The notes: a model not told the origin generated them from the letters alone. A stretch of 48,936 nucleotides of DNA from an uncultured Bacillota bacterium (GCA_948907985.1 CAQWMM010000009.1:1-48936), one strand, 5' to 3'. Shown: positions 21,478 to 29,902, counted from the first letter of the stretch. Program-made: numbers and translations.

Positions 21478-23853
21478 ATGAAGAAATCAATCAATAATAT
21501 GGAAAAATATCGGGATAAACTGGAATATCCCAAAATTATAGCTAAACTGGCGGAATATGCCAGCTTCGCGGTCAGCCGGGAAATGCTACTGGCTTTAGAG
21601 CCGCTGCCCAGCCTGCCGCAGGCGCGGGAGGCCGGGGCGGCCACCACCGAGGGCGTGGAGTTACTGCGGCTTTATCCTACCTATTCGCTTGGCCCTTGCC
21701 GGGATATTCGCGATAGCCTGCGCCGTTTGGAGTTGGGCGGCGCGCTGACGATTGAACAGCTGATTGCGGTGGCCGATTTGTGTCGGGCGGCGCGTTTGAA
21801 TAAGGATTTTTTCTCGCATATCAAGGGGCATTTCCCGCAGCTTACGGATTTAGCGCGGGGAATATCGCTGTTTAAGACGATCGAAAACGCGCTGGATAAG
21901 GCGCTGACAGCGGACGGACAGGTGGCCGACGGCGCCAGCGACCGTTTGTACGGTATTCGGCGGCGGATTCGCACCTATGAGCGGCAGATTCAGGATCATC
22001 TGGAAAACTTTATTCGCAACCCAAATACCGCAAAATTTTTGCAGGAGCCGATTGTTACCCAGCGCGCCGGCCGTTTTGTGGTGCCGGTGCGGCAGGAATG
22101 CCGCAGCAGTGTAGCCGGCCTGGTGCATGACGTTAGCGGCAGCGGCGCGACGCTGTTTGTGGAGCCTTTGGCGGTTATGCAGGCCAACAACGAACTGGCG
22201 CGCCTGCATGCTGATGAAGAAGAAGAGATTGCCGCTATCTTGCGGGCGCTTTCGCTGCTGGTTGGTTCGCATGCCGAGGAACTGGCTTATAGTTTGAACT
22301 GTCTGGCGCAGCTGGATTTTGTTGTCGCCAAGGCCCGGTTGAGTATGGAGATGAACGGCGCGGCTGTTCAGCTTAACGATAACGGTTTGATTAATCTGAA
22401 AAAGGCGCGCCACCCCTTGATTAAGGGCGAGGTTGTGCCGATTGACCTGCGCCTGGAGCCGCGCCTGCGGGTGATGGTGATTACCGGCCCCAACACCGGC
22501 GGCAAAACGGTAACCCTGAAAACGGTTGGCCTTTTGACGCTGATGGCGGAGGCTGGTTTGCATATCCCGGCGGAACCTGGCTCCAGTCTGGGCTATTTTC
22601 GGCAGGTGTTTGCCGATATTGGCGACGAACAGAGCATTGAGCAGAGCCTTAGCACCTTTTCCGCGCATATGAGCAATATTGTCAATATTCTGGAAAACGC
22701 CGCCGAAGATTCACTGGTTCTGCTGGACGAACTCGGTTCCGGCACTGATCCCACCGAAGGCGCGGCGCTGGCGATGAGTATTTTAGAGTATCTGCACCGC
22801 AGCTGTGGCAAAACGCTGGCCACCACACATTATAGCGAACTGAAAAGCTTTGTTTATAACAAAAGCGGCTATATCAACGCCAGCGTGGAGTTTGATGTGG
22901 AAACCCTGCGGCCGACTTACCGGCTGTTGATGGGGGTTCCCGGCAAAAGCAACGCCTTTCAGATTGCGCAAAAGCTGGGCTTAAAGCCGGAAATTGTGCG
23001 GCGCGCCAACAGCTTTTTGACGGCGGATGAGCAGCAGGTGGCGGATTTAATCAGTTCGCTGGAGGCTCATAAATTGCAGGCGGAGCGGGCCAGCCATGAG
23101 GCGGATCTGCGCCTGGCCGAGATTGTGGAGCAGCAGCGCCGCTTGAAAGAGCAGGAAATTGAACTGGCCAACCGCGAGGCGGAGATTATCAGCAAAGCGC
23201 AGCTGCAGGCTGCCGAGTTGGTCAAAGAGCGGCGGCGCGAGGCCGAGGAACTGTATCAAAAGCTGAAACAGGAACTTAAAGCGGCGGGCGCCCAGCCGCA
23301 CAATAAGGAGGTGCAGGCGGCGCGCAGCAAGCTGCAAAAATTGCAGGACAGTCTGCAAAGCAATTTGCCGGCCAAAAAATATCAGGGCGAAGCCCCGGCT
23401 AAAGTGCAGATTGGCCAGAGCGTGGAAATACCCAAGCTGCACCAAAGCGGTATTGTCTGCACCTTGCCTGACGATAAGGGCGAACTTACGGTGCAGATTG
23501 GCGTGATGAAGGTTAACGTCAAACAGGCCGACCTGCGTATTGATCAGCGCCGGGTGGAGCGGGAACGCACCGGCGCAACCAGACAGATGATTCAGAACAA
23601 ATCCCGCCATATCAGCCCGGAGATTGATCTGCACGGTTTGACGGTGGAGGAGGCTGTTTATCAGCTGGACAAATATCTGGACGACGCTTTTTTGGCCAAC
23701 CTGCACCAGGTGAGGGTGATTCATGGGCGTGGCACCGGGGCGTTGAAGTCTGGTATTATGCCGTATCTGCAAAAGCACCGGCTGGTGGCCGCAGTTAAGC
23801 CGGCTGATTATAACGACGGCGGTTGGGGCGTTACTATTGTGGAATTAAAATAA
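21478..23853 (+). CDS. mutS2: MutS2 ATPase/endonuclease with Smr domain
   Basis: 791 aa (ATG 21478; ATG 21499 is equally possible as neither has a clear Shine-Dalgarno). MutS2 has been linked to suppression of recombination and to splitting of collided ribosomes. It has the MutS-like core without the mismatch-reading domain, Walker A GPNTGGKTVTLKTVG at about residue 337, Walker B LVLLDELGSGTDPTEGAAL near 412, a long coiled coil (about 520-630) and a C-terminal Smr nuclease domain (EIDLHGLTVEEAV, VIHGRGTGALKSGI). All key motifs are intact. It ends at a strong terminator. Confidence 0.97.
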   Translation: MKKSINNMEKYRDKLEYPKIIAKLAEYASFAVSREMLLALEPLPSLPQAREAGAATTEGVELLRLYPTYSLGPCRDIRDSLRRLELGGALTIEQLIAVADLCRAARLNKDFFSHIKGHFPQLTDLARGISLFKTIENALDKALTADGQVADGASDRLYGIRRRIRTYERQIQDHLENFIRNPNTAKFLQEPIVTQRAGRFVVPVRQECRSSVAGLVHDVSGSGATLFVEPLAVMQANNELARLHADEEEEIAAILRALSLLVGSHAEELAYSLNCLAQLDFVVAKARLSMEMNGAAVQLNDNGLINLKKARHPLIKGEVVPIDLRLEPRLRVMVITGPNTGGKTVTLKTVGLLTLMAEAGLHIPAEPGSSLGYFRQVFADIGDEQSIEQSLSTFSAHMSNIVNILENAAEDSLVLLDELGSGTDPTEGAALAMSILEYLHRSCGKTLATTHYSELKSFVYNKSGYINASVEFDVETLRPTYRLLMGVPGKSNAFQIAQKLGLKPEIVRRANSFLTADEQQVADLISSLEAHKLQAERASHEADLRLAEIVEQQRRLKEQEIELANREAEIISKAQLQAAELVKERRREAEELYQKLKQELKAAGAQPHNKEVQAARSKLQKLQDSLQSNLPAKKYQGEAPAKVQIGQSVEIPKLHQSGIVCTLPDDKGELTVQIGVMKVNVKQADLRIDQRRVERERTGATRQMIQNKSRHISPEIDLHGLTVEEAVYQLDKYLDDAFLANLHQVRVIHGRGTGALKSGIMPYLQKHRLVAAVKPADYNDGGWGVTIVELK

Positions 23854-23872
23854 TTACAGAATTGGAATAAAA

Positions 23873-23911
23873 AATAACAAATTCCCGGATTGTGGCCGGG
23901 AATTTGTTATT
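23873..23911. terminator. Bidirectional terminator after mutS2
   Basis: AATAACAAATTCCCGG (23873-23888) and CCGGGAATTTGTTATT (23896-23911) form a perfect 16-bp stem with a 7-nt loop between the convergent mutS2 and HAD genes. Confidence 0.85.
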
Positions 23912-23928
23912 TGGGCAGCTAAAGATTT

Positions 23929-24606
23929 TTATTGATTGGGGGGCAGCGGCAAATCCGCATAGCCCGACAGCAGGGTTAAGCTGGCCCGATGTTCGGCGGC
24001 CAGAGCTTGCAATTCGGAACTGTCAAAACCGGTTGCGGGCAGGAAAACCAGCGGCATACCCAGGCGCAGCACGGTTTTTGCCGCCGTTTGCGAATCCTCG
24101 AAAACAGCCACGCGGTTGGGAGGCACTGCAAAAAGCTGACAGGCCTGCTGAAAAATGGCCGGTTGGTTTTTGCCGGCGCCAATCTCCGGCGTGGTGAGCA
24201 GAAAGTCAAAAAAATTTTCCAGACGGTGGGTGTGCAGTACGGTTTCCACCTGGGGGCGGTCAGTCATGGTGGCGATGCACATTTTTTTGCCGGCCTGGCG
24301 CAGGGCCAGCAGCAAATCGCGCACGCCGGGCAGCAGGGGAATGTCGTTGGCATAATGTTTATCCATTTGCTGCTGCAACAGAGTAAAAATTTGTTCCGCA
24401 GGCTCGTCGGGAACAAATTTTTGGGAAAAAACTTCGGCTGCCTGCCATAAATCCGAGGCCGCCAAAAGCTGATCCAAATCCTCCGGTACCGTCAGGCCAT
24501 GCTGCCTAAACCAGTTTTCCGGCAGTTTGTGCCAGTAGATCATCGAATCAACCAGCGTGCCGTCCATATCGAAAATAACTGCGTCAATGTTTTCCCAGTT
24601 CAGCAT
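23929..24606 (-). CDS. HAD-superfamily phosphatase
   Basis: 225 aa from ATG at 24606 (an in-frame TTG at 24618 abuts AAAGGGG and is less likely). Haloacid dehalogenase motifs: I, VIFDMDGTLVDSM (nucleophile Asp and acid/base Asp); II, CIATMTDRP (the usual Ser/Thr); III, the Lys of GAGKNQPAIF; IV, VAVFEDSQTAAKT. A helical cap lies between motifs I and II (about residues 20-85), giving the beta-phosphoglucomutase-like/YqaB class. A small phosphorylated sugar or nucleotide is the probable substrate; nothing nearby narrows it down. Confidence 0.9.
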   Translation of the reverse strand: MLNWENIDAVIFDMDGTLVDSMIYWHKLPENWFRQHGLTVPEDLDQLLAASDLWQAAEVFSQKFVPDEPAEQIFTLLQQQMDKHYANDIPLLPGVRDLLLALRQAGKKMCIATMTDRPQVETVLHTHRLENFFDFLLTTPEIGAGKNQPAIFQQACQLFAVPPNRVAVFEDSQTAAKTVLRLGMPLVFLPATGFDSSELQALAAEHRASLTLLSGYADLPLPPNQ

Positions 24607-24691
24607 TTTTATTATCAACCCCTTTAATAATTATATTTTAACCGATAAGCCTTTTTTTTGCAAGTTTTTTTCATAAATTGGCCGCCGGGGC

Positions 24692-24720
24692 TTGGTTTTT
24701 GCCCGCCAATATGCTAAAAT
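24692..24720 (+). promoter_or_regulatory. Promoter of the DUF4430-type lipoprotein gene
   Basis: TTGGTT (24692-24697), 17 nt, TAAAAT (24715-24720), with TGC before the -10. Confidence 0.65.
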
Positions 24721-24751
24721 AAGGCAATCAAAAGGAAACGAGGTAATGACA

Positions 24752-25237
24752 ATGCAAAAAAAATGGCAGAAAATTTTACTTGGCTGTATGCTGATGGGGT
24801 TGTTGGCGCTGTGTGCGGCTGGCTGCGGCGGGGACGAGGCCGGCGGCGCTGCCGGAAACACGCTGACCTGTACGCTGGAAATTCGCTGTGATGAGCTGCT
24901 GGGCAGCGAGGCGATGACTAATGAAGATATTGCGCCCTATATTCCGGAGGATGGAACGATTTTGGCGGAGCAGGAATGGGGCTTTGCCGAGGGTGATACG
25001 GTGTTAGATGTTTTGAAGACGGCGACTAAGGAGCAAAAAATCTCGTTGGATTTTGAAAACTCGGCTAGTGGCGCTTTTGTTAAGGGTATCAATAATATCT
25101 ACGGCGGCGAAATTGGCGATATGAGCGGCTGGCTATATCAGGTTAACGACGTTTCACCGGACGTTAACTGTTCTGCGTACAAGCTGGAGGATGGCGCTAA
25201 GGTGGTGTGGTATTACAGCAGCGGTATGACAGAGTGA
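24752..25237 (+). CDS. Lipoprotein with DUF4430-type domain
   Basis: 161 aa from ATG 24752, 8 nt after ACGAGG; an ATG two codons earlier is too close to that site. The N terminus is a lipoprotein signal (MQKKWQKILLGCMLMGLLAL, then CAAGC as lipobox, Cys about residue 26). The mature part ends in a domain with EGDTVLDVLKTATKE, INNIYGGEIGDMSGWLYQVND and VVWYYS, which is the DUF4430 (transcobalamin-like) pattern: a beta-grasp fold seen in Bacillota surface proteins, sometimes with corrinoid or carbohydrate uptake. Here it stands alone, with no transporter beside it, so its ligand is unknown. Confidence 0.85.
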   Translation: MQKKWQKILLGCMLMGLLALCAAGCGGDEAGGAAGNTLTCTLEIRCDELLGSEAMTNEDIAPYIPEDGTILAEQEWGFAEGDTVLDVLKTATKEQKISLDFENSASGAFVKGINNIYGGEIGDMSGWLYQVNDVSPDVNCSAYKLEDGAKVVWYYSSGMTE

Positions 25238-25345
25238 TTGTTTTTTATGAGTTGGGCGGCGGCGCTGATAAAGGCGCCGCCGCTCCTGTTGAAAATGGCG
25301 GCTTTTGTCGCAAAGAGCGCCTAAACGAACTCTACGCATAGTTGG

Positions 25346-25374
25346 TTGCAATTTTGGCCGGAACAGGCTATACT
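25346..25374 (+). promoter_or_regulatory. Promoter of the XRE-LytTR-kinase operon
   Basis: TTGCAA (25346-25351), 17 nt, TATACT (25369-25374). A GC-rich hairpin, GGCGGCGGCGC / GCGCCGCCGCT around 25256-25283, lies upstream but lacks a T tract. Confidence 0.7.
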
Positions 25375-25393
25375 ATAAGCAGAGGTGATGGAA

Positions 25394-26011
25394 ATGGATT
25401 GCAGCAAGGTTGGCGCTTTGCTTTTAAGCTTGCGTCGCGAGCGTGGTTGGACACAGCGCCGCTTGGCCGAGGCTTTGCGGCTGAGCGACAGAACCATATC
25501 CAAATGGGAGCGGGGGCTGGGCTGCCCGGATGTTTCGCTGCTGCCGGAGCTTTCCGCGATATTTGCGGTGGATATGGAAAAAATTTTGCTGGGTGATTTG
25601 CAGCCCAATAATGAGGAGGTTGGCAATATGAAGAAAATTAAATTTTACGTTTGCCCTAACTGTGGCAGCGTGCTTTTTGCCCTGGGAGAGGCGGAAATTT
25701 CCTGCTGCGGGCGGCGTTTGCAGCCGCTGACTGCGGCAGAGGCGGACGACGCGCACGCTTTGGCTGTGGCCGAAGTGGAGGACGATTATTATCTGACCTG
25801 GCGGCATGAGATGAGCAAGCAGCATTATCTATCTTTTGTGGCCTATGTTACCTATGATCGGGTTTCTCTGGTGAAGCTTTATCCGGAACAGGCGGCGGAG
25901 GTGCGTTTTCCCCGGCAGCAGCGCGGCGAGCTTTATTTTTATTGCAGCCAACATGGCTTGCAGAAACAAAGTCTGCGCAAAGCAGGGAGGGCCGGAGGCG
26001 TAAATGCTTAA
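25394..26011 (+). CDS. XRE regulator fused to a desulfoferrodoxin-like domain
   Basis: 205 aa from ATG 25394, 6 nt after AGAGGTG. Residues about 5-65 are a Cro/C1 domain (VGALLLSLRRERGWTQRRLA, then SDRTISKWERGLGCPD). From about residue 78 comes a rubredoxin/desulfoferrodoxin-like knuckle, FYVCPNCGSVLFALGE with SCCGRRL (CxxC...CC). The C-terminal part, HEMSKQHYLSFVAYVTYDRV ... YFYCSQHGL, resembles the superoxide-reductase iron site (His-Met...His-Tyr, then Cys-x-x-His). So it may sense iron, superoxide or redox state; this is inference. The stop overlaps the next gene by 8 nt, so it is translated with the two-component pair. Confidence 0.85.
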   Translation: MDCSKVGALLLSLRRERGWTQRRLAEALRLSDRTISKWERGLGCPDVSLLPELSAIFAVDMEKILLGDLQPNNEEVGNMKKIKFYVCPNCGSVLFALGEAEISCCGRRLQPLTAAEADDAHALAVAEVEDDYYLTWRHEMSKQHYLSFVAYVTYDRVSLVKLYPEQAAEVRFPRQQRGELYFYCSQHGLQKQSLRKAGRAGGVNA

Positions 26012-26720
26012 GTTTGCGGTGTGCGACGACGAGCCTTTGATGGTTCGGGAGATTGCCGCCTATATTAATAATTATATGCAGGCAAGGCAGCCGGCTGCTT
26101 ATGCTGTTGACAGCTTTTTTGACGGTTCGTCATTTTTAGCCAGCGATTTGGATTATGATATAATCTTTCTGGACGTTAAAATGCAGCGGCCGGACGGCTT
26201 GGAAACTGCCCGGCTGCTGCGCCGGCAGGGCCGCCGCGGGCGGCAAAGCCTGTTAATTTTTGTAACAGCCTTTAAGGAGTATGTTTTTGACGCTTTTGAG
26301 GTGCAGGCGCACGATTATTTGCTTAAACCCTTGCAGGTTGGGCGTTTTAAGCGAACCATGGATCGGGCGGTTAAGGAACTGGCCCGGGGGCGCGACAAAA
26401 CTATTACAGTACAGCGGGGCGCGGATTTTGAGGTTGTGCCGCTGGCCAAAATCGTCTACTGCGAGGTGCAGGGGCGCAAAATTTTCATTCATCAAAGCGA
26501 TGGCTCGGTTATTGATTATTACGATAAAATGGATCTTTTGGCCCAGCGGGTGGACGACCGCTTTTTTCGCTGCCACCGAAGCTATCTGGTTAATCTGGAT
26601 TTTGTCCGCGGCTGCGGCGGCGGGACGGCCCGGCTTTGGCAGAATAAGGAAATCCCGGTTTCGCGCCTTAGGGAGGGTGATTTGCGCCAGGCGCTGCTGC
26701 GTCATATGAAAGAAAGGTGA
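26004..26720 (+). CDS. LytTR-family response regulator (AgrA/ComE type)
   Basis: 238 aa. Receiver domain about 1-125: acidic pocket CDDEP, phospho-acceptor Asp in IIFLDVKMQRPDGLE (Asp57 region), Thr in FVTAFKEY, and Lys in DYLLKPL. LytTR DNA-binding domain about 135-236: ADFEVVPLAKIVYCEVQGRK, FFRCHRSYLVNLDFVRGC and EIPVSRLREGDL. LytTR regulators bind pairs of ~9-bp direct repeats; such a pair lies at 28025-28054, downstream of the operon. ATG 26004 overlaps the previous gene; its own stop overlaps the kinase leader region. Confidence 0.93.
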   Translation: MLKFAVCDDEPLMVREIAAYINNYMQARQPAAYAVDSFFDGSSFLASDLDYDIIFLDVKMQRPDGLETARLLRRQGRRGRQSLLIFVTAFKEYVFDAFEVQAHDYLLKPLQVGRFKRTMDRAVKELARGRDKTITVQRGADFEVVPLAKIVYCEVQGRKIFIHQSDGSVIDYYDKMDLLAQRVDDRFFRCHRSYLVNLDFVRGCGGGTARLWQNKEIPVSRLREGDLRQALLRHMKER

Positions 26721-26728
26721 AAGCCTTT

Positions 26729-28009
26729 ATGGACTATTTTAGTATCGGCATGAACTGGTTTTGCCTGGCGGCGCAAAGCGTTATGCAGTGCCTTTTTGTC
26801 TTACGTTTTACCGGCCAGCGTTTGCGGGCGGTTTATTTGCCTGCTTTTTTGCTGCTGATGGGTGGCCTGGAGCTGTTCGCCGTGGGAGTATCTTTGCCCT
26901 GGGGGTTGGCGATTGGCGCACAGCTGGGCGTTTTATATTCTTTCAACCGCCTGGCGCTGCACAGCCAGCGTTCGGTTGCCGGTGTGGCGGCGCTTATCGC
27001 AATCTATATTTCGCAGTTATCCTTTGGCCTGGTTAATTCTCTGGAGACTGTGCTGTTCCCCGGCCTGATTGGCCGCCTGCTGCTTTATCCGCTGCTTGTT
27101 TTAGCCACTTGCGGGGCTTTGGCGCTGTGCGCCGCCTGTTATTATCTGACGCTGCAATTTCTATCCCTGCCCCAGGCCGGGCAACTGCCGTTTGTCGGCG
27201 TGCTGCTGCTGCCGCAACTGTTTTTTCTGGCGGCGGAGCTGTATATTCTGCAAACCTCTTACAACAGCCTGGCCGTAAATTTAACGCCGGCGGATTTGGG
27301 GTGGCATTTGCTGCTGTTTGGGCTGCAAGCCCTGGGGCTGGCGGCGCTACTTTGCACGCTTTGGGCTTATCGTGGTATTTGCCGGGGGTTTCAGACGCAG
27401 GCCCAGGTGGATTTGCTGCTGCAAGCCGCCCAGGCGCAGAAAACTTATCTTGCCGAGGCGCAGCAGCGCTATGCTAAGTCGCGCTCTTTTCGCCATGATT
27501 TGAAAAATCATCTGGCTGTTTTGGACGGGCTGCTGGCGCGGGGGCAGTATGCCGCCGGCCGGGATTATCTGCAAAAGCTGGAATCCGCGTCGCTGGATTT
27601 GGAGCCGGCATATCAGACTGGAAACCCGGCGGTGGACGTTTTGCTGGCGGAAAAGCTGGGGCTGGCGGCGGCGGAGGGGATTGAAACCGAGGTGGAGTTG
27701 GCCTTGCCGCAGCCCTGCGCGGTGGATGATTTTGACCTGTGCGTGATTTTTGCCAATGCGCTGGATAACGCTTGTCAGGCCTGCCGGGAGGTGCGGGGCG
27801 CAAAATCAATCCGAATTGTTGGCGAGCGGCAGGGGGATTTTCTGCGCCTGGAGTTTATCAACACTTGCCGGGAGGCCGAGCCGTTGCCGCCGCCGGGCGT
27901 TGGCCTTGGCAATATTAAGGCGGTGGCGGAAAAATATCAGGGGGCGATGTTGACGGAAAAGAACGGCGGCTTTTTTTGCTTGAACGTTCTGCTGAATATT
28001 GCCGATTAA
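26729..28009 (+). CDS. GHKL sensor histidine kinase (AgrC-like)
   Basis: 426 aa from ATG 26729, 8 nt after AAAGGTGA (26713-26720). The N-terminal ~210 residues hold six or seven membrane helices (for example FCLAAQSVMQCLFVLRF and LLLMGGLELFAVGVSLPW), a sensor layout typical of peptide-sensing AgrC/ComD kinases. The dimerisation/phospho-acceptor region is SFRHDLKNHLAVLDGLL with His near residue 255. The GHKL ATPase follows: N box FANALDNACQACRE and GVGLGNIKAVAEKYQG. It pairs with the LytTR regulator upstream. No pro-peptide gene of the usual AgrD/ComC type is visible beside it. Confidence 0.92.
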   Translation: MDYFSIGMNWFCLAAQSVMQCLFVLRFTGQRLRAVYLPAFLLLMGGLELFAVGVSLPWGLAIGAQLGVLYSFNRLALHSQRSVAGVAALIAIYISQLSFGLVNSLETVLFPGLIGRLLLYPLLVLATCGALALCAACYYLTLQFLSLPQAGQLPFVGVLLLPQLFFLAAELYILQTSYNSLAVNLTPADLGWHLLLFGLQALGLAALLCTLWAYRGICRGFQTQAQVDLLLQAAQAQKTYLAEAQQRYAKSRSFRHDLKNHLAVLDGLLARGQYAAGRDYLQKLESASLDLEPAYQTGNPAVDVLLAEKLGLAAAEGIETEVELALPQPCAVDDFDLCVIFANALDNACQACREVRGAKSIRIVGERQGDFLRLEFINTCREAEPLPPPGVGLGNIKAVAEKYQGAMLTEKNGGFFCLNVLLNIAD

Positions 28010-28054
28010 ACATTTTTATATTAAACATTTCATGACATTTATCAGACATTTCAA
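28010..28054 (+). promoter_or_regulatory. LytTR-type direct repeats (putative operator)
   Basis: ACATTT occurs at 28010, 28025, 28035 and 28046. Two copies stand out: ACATTTCAT (28025-28033), 12 nt, ACATTTCAA (28046-28054), a 21-bp period equal to two helix turns. That is the layout and close to the sequence of ComE-type LytTR sites. The second repeat ends 10 nt before the predicted -35 at 28065, the position expected for activation. The regulator is presumably the product of 26004-26720. Confidence 0.6.
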
Positions 28055-28064
28055 TTTGCAAAGC

Positions 28065-28092
28065 TTGTAATTTGCGGCAATTCTGTTACAAT
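28065..28092 (+). promoter_or_regulatory. Promoter of the 28142 gene
   Basis: TTGTAA (28065-28070), 16 nt, TACAAT (28087-28092) with TGT before the -10. It is sub-optimal, consistent with need for an activator at 28025-28054. Confidence 0.5.
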
Positions 28093-28141
28093 AAAATCAG
28101 GATTGTTTTAGCAACCGTATTTTTTGTGATTGGAGGAATGG

Positions 28142-28717
28142 ATGATGAATGGAATTTCCAGTTTGGCTGCCGCGGCTCAAAGGCCGGTGGGCGGCATAAA
28201 AAATACGCTGGGCGTTCAGCAGGCCGAAGAAAAACGCCGGGAAGAAAAACAGCCGGAAAGAGGGGCCGCGCCGGTTTATGACGAATATCTGCCGGGAGAA
28301 AAGCCGCAGCCGATAGGCCAATACTGGCAGGGCAAGGACGAGCAGGGCCAGCCGAAGATTTATTTTGATCCGCCGGCTGAGAGTGATAGGGCGGCAGATC
28401 CCGGGCCAAAGCCAGGCCCTGATAAGGCGGCGGACAGCCCGGAGGCAAAGCCTGACGCCAATCCAGCGGCTAAGGATTCCGGCAAAAAGGCGGACGGCAA
28501 AAAAAGCGAAAAATGCGTTGGCAGTACCGATAAGGTTGATCGGGAAATTGAAAAGCTGAAGAGACAAAAGGAAAGGCTGGAGCAGCAGCTTAATGCGGAA
28601 ACTGATGAAAGCAAAATCAAGGAACTGCAAAGAAAGCTTAATCAGGTAGTTAATGAACTGCGCCGGAAAGATAACGATACATACCGGCGCAGCCATATGG
28701 AAGTTTCCCGTGTGTAG
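28142..28717 (+). CDS. Uncharacterised soluble protein with C-terminal coiled coil
   Basis: 191 aa; ATG 28142 or 28145, after TTGGAGG (28130-28136). No signal peptide or membrane segment. Residues ~1-45 are Ala- and charge-rich; ~46-80 hold YDEYLPGEKPQPIGQYW and GQPKIYFDPPAE; ~80-130 are Pro/Ala/Lys low complexity; then VGSTDKVDREIEKLKRQ begins a strong heptad coiled coil to ~180, ending DNDTYRRSHMEVSRV. I recall Bacillota proteins with the same order (YxPxxKxxPIGxY block, then a TDKVDREIEKLK coiled coil and NDTYRRxH end) but know of no function. The LytTR-like operator upstream suggests it is a target of the neighbouring two-component system. Confidence 0.7.
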   Translation: MMNGISSLAAAAQRPVGGIKNTLGVQQAEEKRREEKQPERGAAPVYDEYLPGEKPQPIGQYWQGKDEQGQPKIYFDPPAESDRAADPGPKPGPDKAADSPEAKPDANPAAKDSGKKADGKKSEKCVGSTDKVDREIEKLKRQKERLEQQLNAETDESKIKELQRKLNQVVNELRRKDNDTYRRSHMEVSRV

Positions 28718-28743
28718 TTCGGGAAGTTTGTTTAAGCATATTG

Positions 28744-28778
28744 AAAAACCATTCGTTTAATACAACGGATGGTTTTTT
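28744..28778 (+). terminator. Terminator after the coiled-coil protein gene
   Basis: AAAAACCATTCGTT (28744-28757), 6-nt loop, AACGGATGGTTTTT (28764-28777), one G-U pair, then T. It closes the 28142 transcript. Confidence 0.85.
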
Positions 28779-28781
28779 ATA

Positions 28782-28810
28782 TTGCAATGTGGGCGCAAAA
28801 CTGCTATAAT
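28782..28810 (+). promoter_or_regulatory. Promoter of the aldolase-like gene
   Basis: TTGCAA (28782-28787), 17 nt, TATAAT (28805-28810) with TGC before the -10. It begins directly behind the preceding terminator. Confidence 0.78.
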
Positions 28811-28876
28811 ATAAACACTTGACAATTTATATTAGGTAATACAAAAAAGTTTTATATTGAAAAGAGGTTTTGTTTA

Positions 28877-29902
28877 ATGATTTCTTTTGCCAGCGATTAT
28901 GTGGCCGGCGCGCATCCCAAAGTTCTTGCCCGGCTGCTGGAAACTAATCTGGAAAACCAGCCCGGCTACGGCGCGGATGAGTATTGCGCCAGCGCCCGTG
29001 AAAAAATTTGCCTGGCCTGCGATTGCCCGGAGGCGCAGGTGGATTTTCTGGCGGGCGGCACCCAGGCCAACGCGGTGATTATTAAAAGCCTGCTGCACAG
29101 CTATCAGGGGGCGATTGCGGCTGAAACCGGCCATATCAGCGGGCATGAGGCCGGGGCGATTGAGGCCGGCGGGCATAAGGTTTTAACCCTGCCGCAGCAG
29201 GACGGCAAGCTGATGGCGGATATTTTGCGCCGGTTTTTGCAGGATTTTTACGCCGATGCTAACCATGAACATATGGTACAGCCGGGGTTGGTGTATATTT
29301 CTCATCCTACGGAATACGGTACGTTGTACAGCAAACAGGAATTGATTGATTTAGCGGCGGTTTGCCGGGAATATAGACTGCCGCTGTTTATGGACGGCGC
29401 GCGTCTGGGGTATGCCCTGGCCAGCCGGCAGACTGACGTTAGTCTGGAAGATATTGCCGCGCTTTGCGATGTGTTTTATATTGGCGGAACTAAGGTTGGG
29501 GCGCTCTGCGGCGAGGCGGTGGTGTTCCCGCGGGGCGGCAGACCGCCGCATTTTATGACGCTGGTTAAGCAAATGGGCGCGCTGCTGGCCAAGGGGCGGC
29601 TGTTGGGCGTGCAGTTTGACGCGCTGTTCAGCGACGATTTGTATTGGGAGATTGGCTGCCATGGGATTGCGATGGCGGAAAAGCTGAAAGCGATTTTGCA
29701 TGAAAAGCAGGTGCCGTTTTTTCTGGAATCTCCCACCAACCAGCAATTTGTGATTTTGGCCAACGAGCGGCTGGCGGAGCTGCAAAGACAGGTAGATTGC
29801 AGCTTTTGGGAAAAATATGACGATAAACATAGCGTGGTGCGTTTTGCTACCAGTTGGTCTACTACTGACGATGATTTGGCGGAACTGCGCCGTATTCTGT
29901 GA
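28877..29902 (+). CDS. Low-specificity L-threonine aldolase-like PLP enzyme
   Basis: 341 aa; ATG 28877 follows AGAGG at 28863-28867. Fold-type I PLP enzyme of the beta-eliminating lyase/threonine aldolase family: FASDYVAGAHPKVLARLLETN in part, GYGADEYC, FLAGGTQANAVIIKSLL, TGHISGHEAGAIEAGGHK, LFMDGARLGYAL (the Asp that binds the pyridine N), and the Schiff-base Lys in YIGGTKVGALCGEAV. These cleave threonine or allo-threonine to glycine and acetaldehyde; exact specificity is not readable. It may be co-transcribed with the PAS-protein gene 22 nt downstream. Confidence 0.9.
   Translation: MISFASDYVAGAHPKVLARLLETNLENQPGYGADEYCASAREKICLACDCPEAQVDFLAGGTQANAVIIKSLLHSYQGAIAAETGHISGHEAGAIEAGGHKVLTLPQQDGKLMADILRRFLQDFYADANHEHMVQPGLVYISHPTEYGTLYSKQELIDLAAVCREYRLPLFMDGARLGYALASRQTDVSLEDIAALCDVFYIGGTKVGALCGEAVVFPRGGRPPHFMTLVKQMGALLAKGRLLGVQFDALFSDDLYWEIGCHGIAMAEKLKAILHEKQVPFFLESPTNQQFVILANERLAELQRQVDCSFWEKYDDKHSVVRFATSWSTTDDDLAELRRIL

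Noticed and set aside
21850..22668. 272-codon minus-strand frame opposite mutS2
   Set aside because: Shadow of MutS2 coding; no recognisable domain or translation signal.
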